A stretch of DNA of 64,000 bases from Cellulosimicrobium protaetiae (GCF_009708005.2 NZ_CP052757.1:3968001-4032000); one strand, 5' to 3'; counted from the stretch's first letter, positions 9,561-19,867 are shown. A program made the numbers and translations. Notes: generated from the letters alone by a model not told the origin.

Positions 9561-11516
9561 TCACGTCTCGGCCGCAGGGGCGGCCGCGAGCACGGCACGG
9601 ACCTCCCCTGCGACGCGTGCGGCGAGCTCCAGACCGGACGCGCGGCGGTCCGCACGGGGGACGCGCACCTCGAGGACCTGGACGCCGTGGCTCGGGGCGG
9701 CCAGCGCGTGCCGCAGCGACGGGACGTCCTGCACGAGCTGGTGGTCCACGCCGTACCCGGCGCACAGCTGGGCGAGGTTCGCCCCGTGCGGCGTCGCGAA
9801 CACGCGCTCGAACGTGCGCCCCGCGGCCTCCGACGTCTCCCCGAGGCCTCCCGGCTCGAGACCCGCGAAGATCGACCCGCCGTCGTCGTTCACGACGACG
9901 AGCTGCACGTCGACGTGCGGCTCGTGCGGGCCCCGCAGCAGGCCGCCCGCGTCGTGGAGGAACGTGAGGTCGCCGAGCAGCGCGCGCGTACGCCGGTGGG
10001 CACGGTCCGTGGCGACGGCCGCCCCGAGCGCGGTGGACACGGTCCCGTCGATCCCGGCCAGTCCGCGGTTCGCGAGGACGCGCGGCGGCTCGCCGTCGAG
10101 CCCGAGCACGAGACCCAGGTCGCGCACGGGGTTGGACGACCCGACGACGAGCAGGTCGCCGGGGTCGCACGCCTGCACCACGGCGCGCGCGACGCTCGGG
10201 CCGTCGGCCCGCGAGCCGTCGGTCGCCGCGGCGACGACCTCCGCCGCCGCGCCCGACGCCGCGCGCCAGCGCGCCGACCAGGCGGCGGCCGCCGGTCCGG
10301 ATGCTGCGCCGGGCACCGTCCCGGGCACGCCACCGGACGGCTCCGCGGGAACGGGAGGCGGGTCCAGCCATCGGGCAGGCACCGCCGGCAGGACCGTCGC
10401 GGCGTTGCGCGCGGCGTCGGGCCACGGCCCGGCGCCGGGTACGACGACGGTCACCTCGACGTCCCAGCGGCCCAGCAGCCGCTGCACGGGGCGCGAGAGG
10501 GTCGGACGGCCGAGCACGACGACGTGCTCCACGTCGTCCGCGAGCGCGTCGACCCCGAGCACCAGCGGGTGCGCGACGACGAGGTCCGGCCCGCCCGCCG
10601 CACCCGACGACGGTTCCGCGAGGAGCGGCCAGCCCCGCGCCGCGGCGAGCTCGCGCGCGACCCGACCCGCGCCGTCGCCCGCGACCACGACCGTGCGGCC
10701 GACCGGGACGGGGAAGGGATCGGCGTCCGCCCGGCCGCCGGACGGGACGGTCCCGTGGACCGGCACGACCGCGGCGGGGCCCACCGAGACCGCCGGCTCG
10801 GCGGCACGGGAGGCGAGGACGGCAGCGTCGGCCACGGCGTCGGGGACGAGGGGCTCGCGGTAGGCGAGGTCGATGTGCACGGGGCCGGGGTACCCCGATC
10901 GCGCACCGGTCGCCTCCCCGAGCGCGCGCGTCGCGAGCGCGAGGAGGTCGGGCACCTCGCCTGGTCGGCCGTCGGGCGCGGGGACGTCCGCGGCGAAGCG
11001 CACAGCCGCCCCGAAGATCCCGGCCTGGTGCGTCGTCTGGTTCGCGCCCGTGCCCCGCAGCTCGTGCGGACGGTCCGCGGTGAGCAGGACGAGCGGGACG
11101 CCGGCGTGGTGGGCCTCGAGCACGGCGGGGTGCAGGTTCGCGACGGCCGTCCCGGAGGTCGTGACGACCGCGACCGGCCGGGGCAGCGGCACTCCCGCGT
11201 GCACGAGCGGCCCGGCGCCCCGCGACAGCCCGACGGCGAGGAAGCCCGCGGAGCGCTCGTCGACGCGCACGTGCAGCGTGAGGAGCCCGAGGTCGGAGGC
11301 CGCCGCGAGCGCGTACGCGAGGGGCGCGCTGCGCGAGCCGGGCGCGAGGACGACGTCGGCGACGCCCCCGGCCACCAGGCGGTGCACGAGCGCGAACGCG
11401 CTCCGCACGGACGGGGGCTGGTCCTGCAGACCGTGCAGCAGGGGGTCGACCACCGGCGACCCGCCGTCGGGACCGGGTCGGGCCTCGGGGCCGGGCGCTC
11501 CCGCGACGGCGCTCAC
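9561..11516 (-). CDS. menD: 2-succinyl-5-enolpyruvyl-6-hydroxy-3-cyclohexene-1-carboxylate synthase
   Basis: Thiamine-diphosphate enzyme that joins isochorismate and 2-oxoglutarate in menaquinone synthesis. The 651-residue product shows the N-terminal PYR-type domain (VLAPGSRSAPLAYAL, DERSAGFLAVGLS, TTSGTAVANLHPAV), the RPHELRGTGANQTT segment, and a C-terminal ThDP domain with LLGDLTFLHDAGGLL and VVVNDDGGSIF. It is longer than the roughly 550-580 residues usual for MenD, mainly from a 35-residue lead and Pro/Ala-rich linkers. The GTG at 11516 overlaps the menC stop, so the two are co-translated. The frame stays open upstream through menC without similarity. Confidence 0.93.
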   Translation of the reverse strand: MSAVAGAPGPEARPGPDGGSPVVDPLLHGLQDQPPSVRSAFALVHRLVAGGVADVVLAPGSRSAPLAYALAAASDLGLLTLHVRVDERSAGFLAVGLSRGAGPLVHAGVPLPRPVAVVTTSGTAVANLHPAVLEAHHAGVPLVLLTADRPHELRGTGANQTTHQAGIFGAAVRFAADVPAPDGRPGEVPDLLALATRALGEATGARSGYPGPVHIDLAYREPLVPDAVADAAVLASRAAEPAVSVGPAAVVPVHGTVPSGGRADADPFPVPVGRTVVVAGDGAGRVARELAAARGWPLLAEPSSGAAGGPDLVVAHPLVLGVDALADDVEHVVVLGRPTLSRPVQRLLGRWDVEVTVVVPGAGPWPDAARNAATVLPAVPARWLDPPPVPAEPSGGVPGTVPGAASGPAAAAWSARWRAASGAAAEVVAAATDGSRADGPSVARAVVQACDPGDLLVVGSSNPVRDLGLVLGLDGEPPRVLANRGLAGIDGTVSTALGAAVATDRAHRRTRALLGDLTFLHDAGGLLRGPHEPHVDVQLVVVNDDGGSIFAGLEPGGLGETSEAAGRTFERVFATPHGANLAQLCAGYGVDHQLVQDVPSLRHALAAPSHGVQVLEVRVPRADRRASGLELAARVAGEVRAVLAAAPAAET

Positions 11517-12517
11517 CGGGCACCCCCGGCGCTCGCGAGCAGCGCGCCCACGCGGTCGAGGCGCGCGCGCCAGCGGCGGTCCACGTCGTCGTCGGGAGCG
11601 GCCGCCGCGAGCCCCGCGGCGGAGGGGACCGCGCGGACGACGGGCAGCGCGCCGTCGCGAGGGACGAGCGGGTGGTCGACGACGTCGGCGGCGAAGAGGT
11701 TCACCGTCGCGAGCCCGCACGCGTACGGGAGCTCCGGGAGCGCGGCGGCGAGCGCCACGCCCGCGGCGATGCCCACGGACGACTCGAGCGCGGACGAGAC
11801 GACCACGGGGAGCCCGACCTGCTCGGCGAGGTCGAGGCACGCGCGCACGCCACCGAGCGGCTGGACCTTGAGCACGACGACGTCGGCGGCGTCGGCACGC
11901 ACGACGGCGAGGGGGTCCGCGGCGCGCCGGATCGACTCGTCGGCGGCGACCGGGACGGCGGAGTCACCGCGTTGCCCGCGCCGCACGGCCGCGAGACCGA
12001 CGACGTCCGCGCACGGCTGCTCGACGTACTCGAGCCCGCCCGCCGCGCGGTCGAGTGCGGGGAGCCGGCGCAGCGCCTCGTCGACGTCCCAGGCGCCGTT
12101 CGCGTCGACGCGCACGCGCCCGCCGGGCCCGAGCGCGTCGCGCACGGCCTCGAGGCGCGCGACCTCCACCGCCAGGGGTTCGAGCGAGCCGTCGGGGCCG
12201 CGCTGCGCGACCTTGACCTTGGCCGTGCGGCACCCGCCGGACGCGGCGACGAGGTCGCGCGCACGGTCGGGGCCGACCGCGGGGACGGTGACGTTCACCG
12301 GTACGCGGTCGCGCACCGCGTCGGGCCAGCCCTCGTCGGCCGCCTCCCGGGCGGCACGCAGCCAGGCCGCGGACTCGGCGTCGTCGTAGTCCCAGAACGG
12401 GGAGAACTCGCCCCACCCCGCGTCGCCCCGCAGCAGCACGCCGTCGCGCGCGTCGATCCCGCGGAACCTCGTGGTGAGTCGGGTGCGGTAGACGACGGTC
12501 TCGCGGGGGTCGGGCAC
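11513..12517 (-). CDS. menC: o-succinylbenzoate synthase
   Basis: Enolase-superfamily dehydratase that makes o-succinylbenzoate. The 334-residue protein carries the acid/base lysine in TAKVKVAQ, metal ligands in RVDANGAWD, LEYVEQPC and PVAADESIR, and the second catalytic lysine in VVVLKVQPLGG. The GTG start at 12517 lies seven bases after TAGCCT (minus strand, 12525-12530), compatible with leaderless initiation, although a GGGAG is also present. It heads a two-gene menC-menD unit with overlapping codons. Confidence 0.94.
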   Translation of the reverse strand: MPDPRETVVYRTRLTTRFRGIDARDGVLLRGDAGWGEFSPFWDYDDAESAAWLRAAREAADEGWPDAVRDRVPVNVTVPAVGPDRARDLVAASGGCRTAKVKVAQRGPDGSLEPLAVEVARLEAVRDALGPGGRVRVDANGAWDVDEALRRLPALDRAAGGLEYVEQPCADVVGLAAVRRGQRGDSAVPVAADESIRRAADPLAVVRADAADVVVLKVQPLGGVRACLDLAEQVGLPVVVSSALESSVGIAAGVALAAALPELPYACGLATVNLFAADVVDHPLVPRDGALPVVRAVPSAAGLAAAAPDDDVDRRWRARLDRVGALLASAGGAR

Positions 12518-12576
12518 GTCTCCCAGGCTAGGCCACCCCGCGTGCTCGCACGTCGTCCGGCGACCGGCGCGGGCCG

Positions 12577-13182
12577 TCAGCCGGCGCGCGACCGGTCCAC
12601 GAGCTCCCCGACGAGCAGCACGGCGAGCGCGCGGACGTCGCGGCCCTCGCTGAGCGCGCTCACGGCGGCACCGTCCACGACGGCGACGAGCAGGCCGGGC
12701 GGGACGCCGTCGAGGCCCCGCACGGCGAGGAGCTGCCCGACGGCGTCGTCGAGCCCCTGACGCCCCTCCCCGTAGGCCCGCGCGAGCGCCGGGTAGCGCC
12801 CCGCGCCGACGAGGTGCTCGTAGAAGCCGCGCAGCTCGCTCTCGCCGCCGGGCGGGAGCACCGCGTCGACGAGGACGTGCGCATCCTGGCGCGCCCGGTC
12901 GCCGCCGCGCGCCGCGCGCTCGACCGCACCGCGCGCGTGCTCCGCCCAGCCCGCGACGACGACCTCGCCGGCCGCGCCGATGAGGTCGTCGAGCCCGGTG
13001 AAGTAGTAGGTCGTCGCGGCGAGCGGGACGCCGGCGCGCGACGCGACCGCACGGTGCGTCACCGCGGCGGGCCCCTCGTGGAGGATCAGGTCGGCCGCGG
13101 CGCGGACGATCGCGTCCCGGCGGGCGACACCCCGCGCCTGACGGCGCGGCGCGGGGCGCGGGTCGACGGTCTCGGTCGGCAT
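12577..13182 (-). CDS. TetR-family transcriptional regulator
   Basis: A 201-residue regulator with an N-terminal helix-turn-helix: RRDAIVRAAADLILHEG, then THRAVASRAGVPLAATTYYF (recognition helix and the YYF start of helix 4). The C-terminal half is an Ala/Leu-rich ligand domain. The ATG at 13182 fits the family; the same frame runs upstream to 13341, but that part encodes what looks like a decayed multidrug transporter. TetR genes often sit beside SMR efflux genes, so its original target may have been that transporter. The present target is unknown. Confidence 0.85.
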   Translation of the reverse strand: MPTETVDPRPAPRRQARGVARRDAIVRAAADLILHEGPAAVTHRAVASRAGVPLAATTYYFTGLDDLIGAAGEVVVAGWAEHARGAVERAARGGDRARQDAHVLVDAVLPPGGESELRGFYEHLVGAGRYPALARAYGEGRQGLDDAVGQLLAVRGLDGVPPGLLVAVVDGAAVSALSEGRDVRALAVLLVGELVDRSRAG

Positions 13183-13189
13183 CGGTGGC

Positions 13190-13341
13190 GGTGCCCTCCC
13201 TCGGAGGTGGAGCCCGACCGCCCCGGCCACGGTCGGAACGGGGAGCTCACCGGGAGGGACGGTCACAGGCTCGTCGAACAGGACGACGGCGAGGACGACG
13301 ACGGGCGACGCGCCGATCCCCACCCGGACACCGTAGGCCAC
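13190..13341 (-). pseudogene. Remnant of a small multidrug resistance (SMR) transporter
   Basis: About 50 codons in frame with the TetR gene read like the last two membrane helices of an EmrE/QacE-type protein: AYGVRVGIGASPVVV matches the SMR pattern AYAxWxGxG, then VVLFDEPVTVP matches the LFGExL loop, then TVAGAVGLHL matches the final helix. The Trp of the motif is replaced by Arg, prolines interrupt the last helix, and the N-terminal half is absent because the MocR gene ends 40 bases upstream. The assignment is by eye. Confidence 0.5.
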
Positions 13342-13381
13342 GGCGCCGGGCGGCGGTGCCCGGGCGCGTCCGCGTCGGCGC

Positions 13382-14800
13382 TCAGACCGAGCCGGTCGTC
13401 GCGGCCGCGCCGCGGAGCACGTCCACGACGCGCGGGACGTCGACCTCCCGCACGCGGGCCGTCCCGACCACGACGCCCGGCTCGCGCCGTCCCACGCCGG
13501 TCCCGCTCAACGGTTCGACCGGGACGCCCGCGGCCAGGAGCCCGTCGACCGCGGCGCGCTCGGCCGCCTCGCCGGGGAGCCGGACGACGAGGTGCAGCCC
13601 CGCGGCCACTCCCCCGACCTCGAGGCCGGGGACGGCCCGCCCGAGCGCGTCCAGGAGCACGCGCCGTCGCCGCTGGTACACGAGCCGGGCGCGCCGCAGG
13701 TGCCGCTGGTACGCACCCGACGCGAGGAGCTCGGCGAGCGCGGCCTGCTCGGGGACCGACGTGCCGAGGTCGGTGTGCCGCTTCGCGTCGACCAGCGGGC
13801 CCACGACGCGCGGCGGCGCCACGACCCAGCCGAGACGCAGCGCGGGCGAGAGCAGCTTGGACACCGACCCGAGCAGCACCACGCGCCCGGGGTCGAGGGC
13901 CTGCACCGAGGCGACCGGCTGCCGGTCGTAGCGCAGCTCGGCGTCGTAGTCGTCCTCGAGGACGAGCCGGTCCCCGGCCGCGGCCCAGGTCAGCAGCGAC
14001 CGCCGGCGGGTGGGGCCGAGGACGACGCCGAGCGGGAACTGGTGGGCGGGCGTCACGAGGACGGCCCGCGCGTCGTCCGGCAGCAGGTCCGTGCGCAGCC
14101 CGGCGTCGTCCACCGGCACGCCGACCGTGCGCAGCCCGGCGTCGTGCAGCAGCTCGAGCGCGCCGCGCGACGACGGGTCCTCGACGGCCACCGCCACCCC
14201 GTCGGCGGGGGCCGGTCCCCCGACCCGTCCCGCGACCAGCAGCCGGGCGAGGAGGGAGAGCGCCTGCGCGACCCCGCTCACCACGACCACGTCGTCCGCC
14301 GTGACGTGTGCTCCCCGGGCGCGCCGCAGGTGCACCGCGAGCGCCTCGCGCAGGACCGGCAGCCCCTGCGGGTCCGGGTAGCCGAGGTCGGCGTCGGCGA
14401 GACCCCGCACGCCGTCGCGCACCGCGCGTGCCCAGGCCGTGCGCGGGAAGAGCGCGGGGTCGGGGGTGCCGACGCTGACCGGCCGCGGTGCCGACGCCGG
14501 TCGGGGCGCCGCCGACGGCGCGGCGGAGGCCGCGGGCAGCGCGGCGACCGCCACGCCGGACCGCAGCCGCGACACGAGCAGCCCCTCTCCGACGAGCACG
14601 TCGACGGCTGTCGTCACCGTGCCCCGCGACACCCCGAGCGCGGCCGCCGCGTCACGACCTGACGGGAGCACCGTCCCGGCCTCGAGGCGACCGTCCACCA
14701 CGGCCCCGCGCAGACCGTCCTGGAGCCACCGGCCGACGTCGCGGTCCGGGCGCGGACCGAGGACGAGGAGCAGGGCGTCGGGATCGAGCCGGGTCGTCAT
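13382..14800 (-). CDS. MocR/PdxR-type GntR regulator with aminotransferase domain
   Basis: A 472-residue fusion of an N-terminal GntR winged helix (VLPSGRDAAAALGVSRGTVTTAV) and a PLP-binding type I aminotransferase-like domain (YPDPQGLPVLREALA, VLEDDYDAELRYD, and LLGSVSKLLSPALRLGWV with the PLP lysine). Such proteins sense PLP or amino compounds; the best-known members control vitamin B6 or GABA genes. The ATG at 14800 is chosen because the family start follows; the frame extends to 14884 through the promoter. It is divergent from an EamA transporter, with two CTGGYCCAG sites between them, and probably regulates that transporter. Confidence 0.88.
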   Translation of the reverse strand: MTTRLDPDALLLVLGPRPDRDVGRWLQDGLRGAVVDGRLEAGTVLPSGRDAAAALGVSRGTVTTAVDVLVGEGLLVSRLRSGVAVAALPAASAAPSAAPRPASAPRPVSVGTPDPALFPRTAWARAVRDGVRGLADADLGYPDPQGLPVLREALAVHLRRARGAHVTADDVVVVSGVAQALSLLARLLVAGRVGGPAPADGVAVAVEDPSSRGALELLHDAGLRTVGVPVDDAGLRTDLLPDDARAVLVTPAHQFPLGVVLGPTRRRSLLTWAAAGDRLVLEDDYDAELRYDRQPVASVQALDPGRVVLLGSVSKLLSPALRLGWVVAPPRVVGPLVDAKRHTDLGTSVPEQAALAELLASGAYQRHLRRARLVYQRRRRVLLDALGRAVPGLEVGGVAAGLHLVVRLPGEAAERAAVDGLLAAGVPVEPLSGTGVGRREPGVVVGTARVREVDVPRVVDVLRGAAATTGSV

Positions 14801-14846
14801 CTGGCCCAGTGAACCAGGCGCGATGTGGCCCTGCACCCTGGTCCAG
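14801..14846. promoter_or_regulatory. Paired CTGGYCCAG operator between the MocR and EamA genes
   Basis: The palindrome CTGG-Y-CCAG occurs at 14801-14809 and 14838-14846, centres 37 bases apart, between divergent start codons. A paired, spaced site is expected for MocR-type dimers. The second copy lies just upstream of the TACGGT -10 box (14855-14860) of the EamA gene. Confidence 0.6.
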
Positions 14847-14866
14847 ACCGTCCCTACGGTCGACGC

Positions 14867-15898
14867 ATGACCCCTCCTCCGCACGGCCGTCGCCCCGTAC
14901 CCGACCGCCTCGGCACCGTCCGGGCCGCGGACCTGCGCTGCGCCGCCGGCATGGTGATCGTCGGCTCGTCGTTCGTCGCGTCGGCAGCCCTCTCCGGCTT
15001 CCCGGTGCTCGGCGGGCAGGCCGCGCGCTACGCCGTCGCGGCGCTCGTGCTGCTCGCGGTGCTCGCCGTCCGGCGCGTGCCGTGGGCGGTGCCCGGGCTG
15101 CGCGCGCTGCTGCGCCTCCTCGCGCTCGCCGCGACCGGCCTCGTGGGGTTCAGCGTGCTCGTCGTCGAGAGCGCGGCTCGGGCCGACCCGTCGCTCGTCG
15201 GGGCGGTGGTGGGCGCCTCCCCGGTCGTGCTCGCGGCGGCGGCCGCACTGCGTGCGCGGCGGCTCGCGGTGCGGACGCTCGCGGCGGCGGTCGTGGTGAC
15301 CGCCGGTGTCGTGGTCGTCGAGGGCGGCGGCGCGGGCGACCCGGTCGGCGTCGCGCTCGCGCTCGGGGCGCTCGCGTGCGAGGTGTGCTTCTCCCTGCTC
15401 GCCGTGCCGCTCCTGCCGACGCTCGGCGCCCTGCGCGTCTCGGCCTACGCGTGCGTCCTCGCGGTCCCGCAGCTCGCCCTGCTGGGCGCCGTCCGGCAGC
15501 AGGTCACGGGGGAGCCCTTCCTCGTGGCACCCGACGCCGTCGAGCTGGCCGCGCTCGCGTTCCTCGCCGTCGTGGTCACGGCCGTCGCGTTCCTGCTCTG
15601 GTACTCGGGCCTCGCCACGATCGGTCCCGCCCGAGCCGGGCTGTTCGCGGGCCTCCTGCCGGTCTCGGCCCTGGCTGCCTCCGTCGCCCTGGGGTTCGAG
15701 GCGCCCGACGCACGGTCGCTCGTCGGCACGCTCGTCGTCGGGGCGGGCCTCGTCCTCGGCCTCGCGGCGCCGTCGCGCGGTATCGCGCCGTCGCCCACGG
15801 GCGAGCCCGCTGGCGGATCCGGGGAGCGCGCCGGGGTGGTGCCCGAGCGGCGACGCCCCGCACCGGACGCGGGCCGCGCCCCGCAGCGGCTACCGTGA
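14867..15898 (+). CDS. EamA-family (DMT superfamily) transporter
   Basis: A 343-residue integral membrane protein with about ten hydrophobic segments arranged as two EamA repeats, typical of drug/metabolite exporters. The first repeat begins with VIVGSSFVASAALSGFPVLGGQAARY, shown here only in part as SSFVASAALSGFP, and the second ends in GTLVVGAGLVLGLAAP. The C-terminal 35 residues are a hydrophilic Pro/Arg-rich tail. The ATG lies six bases after TACGGT, so the transcript is probably leaderless. Divergence from the MocR regulator suggests export of an amino compound, an inference only. Confidence 0.85.
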   Translation: MTPPPHGRRPVPDRLGTVRAADLRCAAGMVIVGSSFVASAALSGFPVLGGQAARYAVAALVLLAVLAVRRVPWAVPGLRALLRLLALAATGLVGFSVLVVESAARADPSLVGAVVGASPVVLAAAAALRARRLAVRTLAAAVVVTAGVVVVEGGGAGDPVGVALALGALACEVCFSLLAVPLLPTLGALRVSAYACVLAVPQLALLGAVRQQVTGEPFLVAPDAVELAALAFLAVVVTAVAFLLWYSGLATIGPARAGLFAGLLPVSALAASVALGFEAPDARSLVGTLVVGAGLVLGLAAPSRGIAPSPTGEPAGGSGERAGVVPERRRPAPDAGRAPQRLP

Positions 15899-15903
15899 CG
15901 ACC

Positions 15904-16932
15904 GTGAGCAGCACCGAACCCACCCCCGCCGCCCCTGCCGACGACGCCCGCGCGCACGGGCCGCACGCGCTCCCGCGCCAGGTGTCCGAGACGTTCGACC
16001 CGAGCGCGTGGCGCGAGGTCTCCGGGTTCGAGGAGCTGACCGACGTCACGTACCACCGCGGCGTGGAGCGCGACGGGACCGGGACCGTCGTGCGCGACCT
16101 GCCCGTGGTCCGCGTCGCGTTCGACCGCCCGGAGGTGCGCAACGCGTTCCGCCCGCACACGGTCGACGAGCTCTACCGCGTGCTCGACCACGCCCGCATG
16201 ACGTCCGACGTCGGGACGGTGCTCCTCACGGGCAACGGACCCTCGCCCAAGGACGGCGTGTGGGCGTTCTGCTCGGGCGGCGACCAGCGCATCCGTGGGC
16301 GCTCGGGCTACCAGTACACGACCGCGCCCGACGGCGGGGGCGACGTGCACACGCGCGACGCCGTGGACCCGGCGCGCGCGGGGCGCCTGCACATCCTCGA
16401 GGTGCAACGGCTGATCCGGACGATGCCCAAGGTCGTGGTCGCGGTCGTCAACGGGTGGGCGGCCGGCGGCGGGCACTCGCTGCACGTCGTCGCGGACCTG
16501 TCGATCGCGAGCCGCGAGCACGCGCGGTTCAAGCAGACCGACGCGGACGTCGGCTCGTTCGACGGCGGCTACGGCTCCGCGTACCTGGCGCGGCAGGTGG
16601 GGCAGAAGCGCGCGCGGGAGATCTTCTTCCTCGCGCGGGAGTACTCGGCGCAGGACGCGTACGAGTGGGGCGCGGTGAACGAGGTCGCGGACCACGCGGA
16701 CCTGGAAGCGCTGGCGATCGAGTACGCGCGCACGATCGCGACGAAGTCGCCGCAGGCGGTCCGCATGCTCAAGTTCGCGTTCAACCTCGCGGACGACGGG
16801 CTCATGGGCCAGCAGGTGTTCGCGGGCGAGGCCACGCGGCTCGCGTACATGACCGACGAGGCCGTCGAGGGTCGCGACGCGTTCCTGGAGCGGCGCGACC
16901 CGGACTGGGGCCGGTTCGGCTACGCGTTCTGA
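15904..16932 (+). CDS. menB: 1,4-dihydroxy-2-naphthoyl-CoA synthase
   Basis: Crotonase-fold enzyme that cyclises o-succinylbenzoyl-CoA to dihydroxynaphthoyl-CoA. The 342-residue product has RVAFDRPEVRNAFRPHT, the oxyanion region AFCSGGDQRIRG, VVNGWAAGGGHSLHVVAD and the MenB-specific TDADVGSFDGGYGSAYLA. An N-terminal extension of about 50 residues is hydrophilic. The GTG start lies seven bases after TACCGT at 15891-15896, suggesting leaderless translation; the open frame upstream overlaps the transporter and is not coding. It follows the EamA gene by five bases but has its own promoter. Confidence 0.95.
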   Translation: MSSTEPTPAAPADDARAHGPHALPRQVSETFDPSAWREVSGFEELTDVTYHRGVERDGTGTVVRDLPVVRVAFDRPEVRNAFRPHTVDELYRVLDHARMTSDVGTVLLTGNGPSPKDGVWAFCSGGDQRIRGRSGYQYTTAPDGGGDVHTRDAVDPARAGRLHILEVQRLIRTMPKVVVAVVNGWAAGGGHSLHVVADLSIASREHARFKQTDADVGSFDGGYGSAYLARQVGQKRAREIFFLAREYSAQDAYEWGAVNEVADHADLEALAIEYARTIATKSPQAVRMLKFAFNLADDGLMGQQVFAGEATRLAYMTDEAVEGRDAFLERRDPDWGRFGYAF

Positions 16933-17011
16933 ACGGCCGTCGGCGACGTGCCGGCGGCCTGTCGGACGCTCGTCGCGCCGGGGCGCGACCACGTGCCGGC
17001 AGGGTCGGGGT

Positions 17012-17269
17012 TCAGGAGCCGGCGACGAGGCTCGTCAGCATCTCGACGAGGCCACGGCCGACGAACGCCGCCGCGACGGCGAGCCCGAACAGCAGCCCCA
17101 CCGAGATGGCGACGGGCGCTGCCGACCGGGCGACACCCGGCTCGTCGTCGCGCGGCACGCGCGGTGCGTACGACGGCGGGAGCCCGCCCTCGTTCGGGCG
17201 CAGCGGGGTGCCCTCGGCCGGGGTGCCGGGCCGGGACGGGTGGACGGGGTGCGGGAGGACGGTTGCCAT
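17012..17269 (-). CDS. Small single-pass membrane protein, unknown function
   Basis: An 85-residue protein with a Pro-rich hydrophilic N-terminal half and one hydrophobic segment (about residues 51-72, VAISVGLLFGLAVAAAFVG). I do not recognise a family. The ATG at 17269 gives a start close to a GTAGGGG box upstream; the frame upstream of it belongs to the shadow of the DUF3048 gene. It lies between menB (convergent) and the DUF3048 lipoprotein gene (same strand, upstream). It is supported by codon bias and the clean membrane segment rather than homology. Confidence 0.55.
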   Translation of the reverse strand: MATVLPHPVHPSRPGTPAEGTPLRPNEGGLPPSYAPRVPRDDEPGVARSAAPVAISVGLLFGLAVAAAFVGRGLVEMLTSLVAGS

Positions 17270-17421
17270 ACCCCTACGGTGCCCGCCGGGGACCGCCCGT
17301 CGCGTCGGCCCGGCGGCTCGACCTGACGGGCGCCCGGTCCGCCTCGGGACGGAGCGGACGTACGCCTTCGGGATGAGCCCCGCGGCGGGGTCTCGGCTCG
17401 GGCTCAGCCGGGGGGAGGCGC

Positions 17422-18477
17422 TCAGCCGATCTCCCAGCTCCCGGACCCGACCGGGACGAGCTCGACCCAGGAGCGCCCCGGCTCGAGCTCGACCGGCGCG
17501 CCGTCCGCTCCCGTGAGCACGAGCGGCGCCTCGACCGCCTCCTTGGACCACGTGACCGTCACCTGCTTGCCGCCGCTCGCGACGACGCCCTCGCCGCTCC
17601 CCACGAGCTTCGTCTCCGGGACCGGGACGCCGGCGGGATCCTTGAACGGGGTGTTCTCCATCGTCGCGGACAGCAGCACGACGTTCGTCGCCGAGAGCCG
17701 CACCTCGTCCGCGGACACGGCGGGCGAGTCGCCCTCGCTGCGCACGTAGTGGCCCTCGTCGGCGTTCCACTCCCACACCGCGCGGCTCGCGTGCGTGAGG
17801 CGCACGTCGAGCCGCGTCGCCGCGTCGCCCGTCACGGTCGCCGTGCCCGTGCCCGGCTCCCGGGCGAACACGAGCTGGGCCGGCGGGGGCGAGGTGCGGT
17901 CGTCGTCGGCCTGGGCCCAGAACTCCTCCGGGCTCCCGTACACGTTGTGGGGTGCGCGGCGGGCCCGCGTCGTGGTGAACCCGTCGTCGCCGTGGTCCAT
18001 CACGACGGACTGGACGCCCGCCGCACCCACGGCGTCGACGAAGGGCTCCTGACCCCCGGTGTACGCGAGGATGCCGTGCAGCGGCCCGACGATCGCCGGG
18101 TCCATCGGCCGCACGGAACGGACCGGCCCGACGCTCGGCGGAACCTGGGAGTGGTAGACCGCGACGAACCGCGTGATGCCGCCCTCCACGACCTCCTCCC
18201 ACACGACGTCCGCCTGCTCGAGGCCCGTCTGCGGGCGTGCCTGCGGGGCGTTCTCGATCTTCACCGCGAGCGCCGGCCGGTCCGCGACCTCGTCCGTCTC
18301 GACCCCGGTGAGCGGCCACACGGTCGGCACCTCCGGCTCGGGCGGACCCGCCTTGTCGGCGGACACGTCGGCGTCGACCGTCACCGTCGTGGGCGCCGCA
18401 GGCTCCCCGCCGCACCCCGCGAGCAGGAGCACCACCGCGGCGAGCACGGCGCCCGCCCCTCGTCCCGTTCTCGTCAC
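17422..18477 (-). CDS. DUF3048 (YerB-type) lipoprotein
   Basis: A secreted lipoprotein of 351 residues. The signal peptide ends in a lipobox (VVLLLAGCGG, Cys near residue 20). The body has the DUF3048 pattern: WPLTGVETDEVADRPALAVK, ARPQTGLEQADVVWEEVVEGG, HSQVPPSVGPVRSVRPMD, and later LSATNVVLLSATM with VTWSKE in the C-terminal half. Function of the family is not known to me. The GTG at 18477 is chosen because GGGAGGG sits just upstream and the signal peptide then has a normal length; an upstream frame to 18549 overlaps the menE promoter. It is divergent from menE. Confidence 0.85.
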   Translation of the reverse strand: MTRTGRGAGAVLAAVVLLLAGCGGEPAAPTTVTVDADVSADKAGPPEPEVPTVWPLTGVETDEVADRPALAVKIENAPQARPQTGLEQADVVWEEVVEGGITRFVAVYHSQVPPSVGPVRSVRPMDPAIVGPLHGILAYTGGQEPFVDAVGAAGVQSVVMDHGDDGFTTTRARRAPHNVYGSPEEFWAQADDDRTSPPPAQLVFAREPGTGTATVTGDAATRLDVRLTHASRAVWEWNADEGHYVRSEGDSPAVSADEVRLSATNVVLLSATMENTPFKDPAGVPVPETKLVGSGEGVVASGGKQVTVTWSKEAVEAPLVLTGADGAPVELEPGRSWVELVPVGSGSWEIG

Positions 18478-18575
18478 CCTCGACCCTCCCGTCGGCCCAG
18501 GGCGCGCGCCCTGCGACAGCCCCTCGACGGACCCGCATGTCCCGGTCACCCTACGGCCCGGCCTACGCTGATCCG

Positions 18576-19817
<1,242 letters not shown>

Positions 19818-19867
19818 TCCCACGGCCACCACCCACGGCACGACCCGCACGACCGAGACGGAGCACC

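Noticed and set aside
14488-15903. N-terminal extension of the menB ORF across the EamA gene.
   Set aside because: The extension is Arg/Pro-rich shadow sequence; the GTG at 15904 fits MenB and its -10 box.
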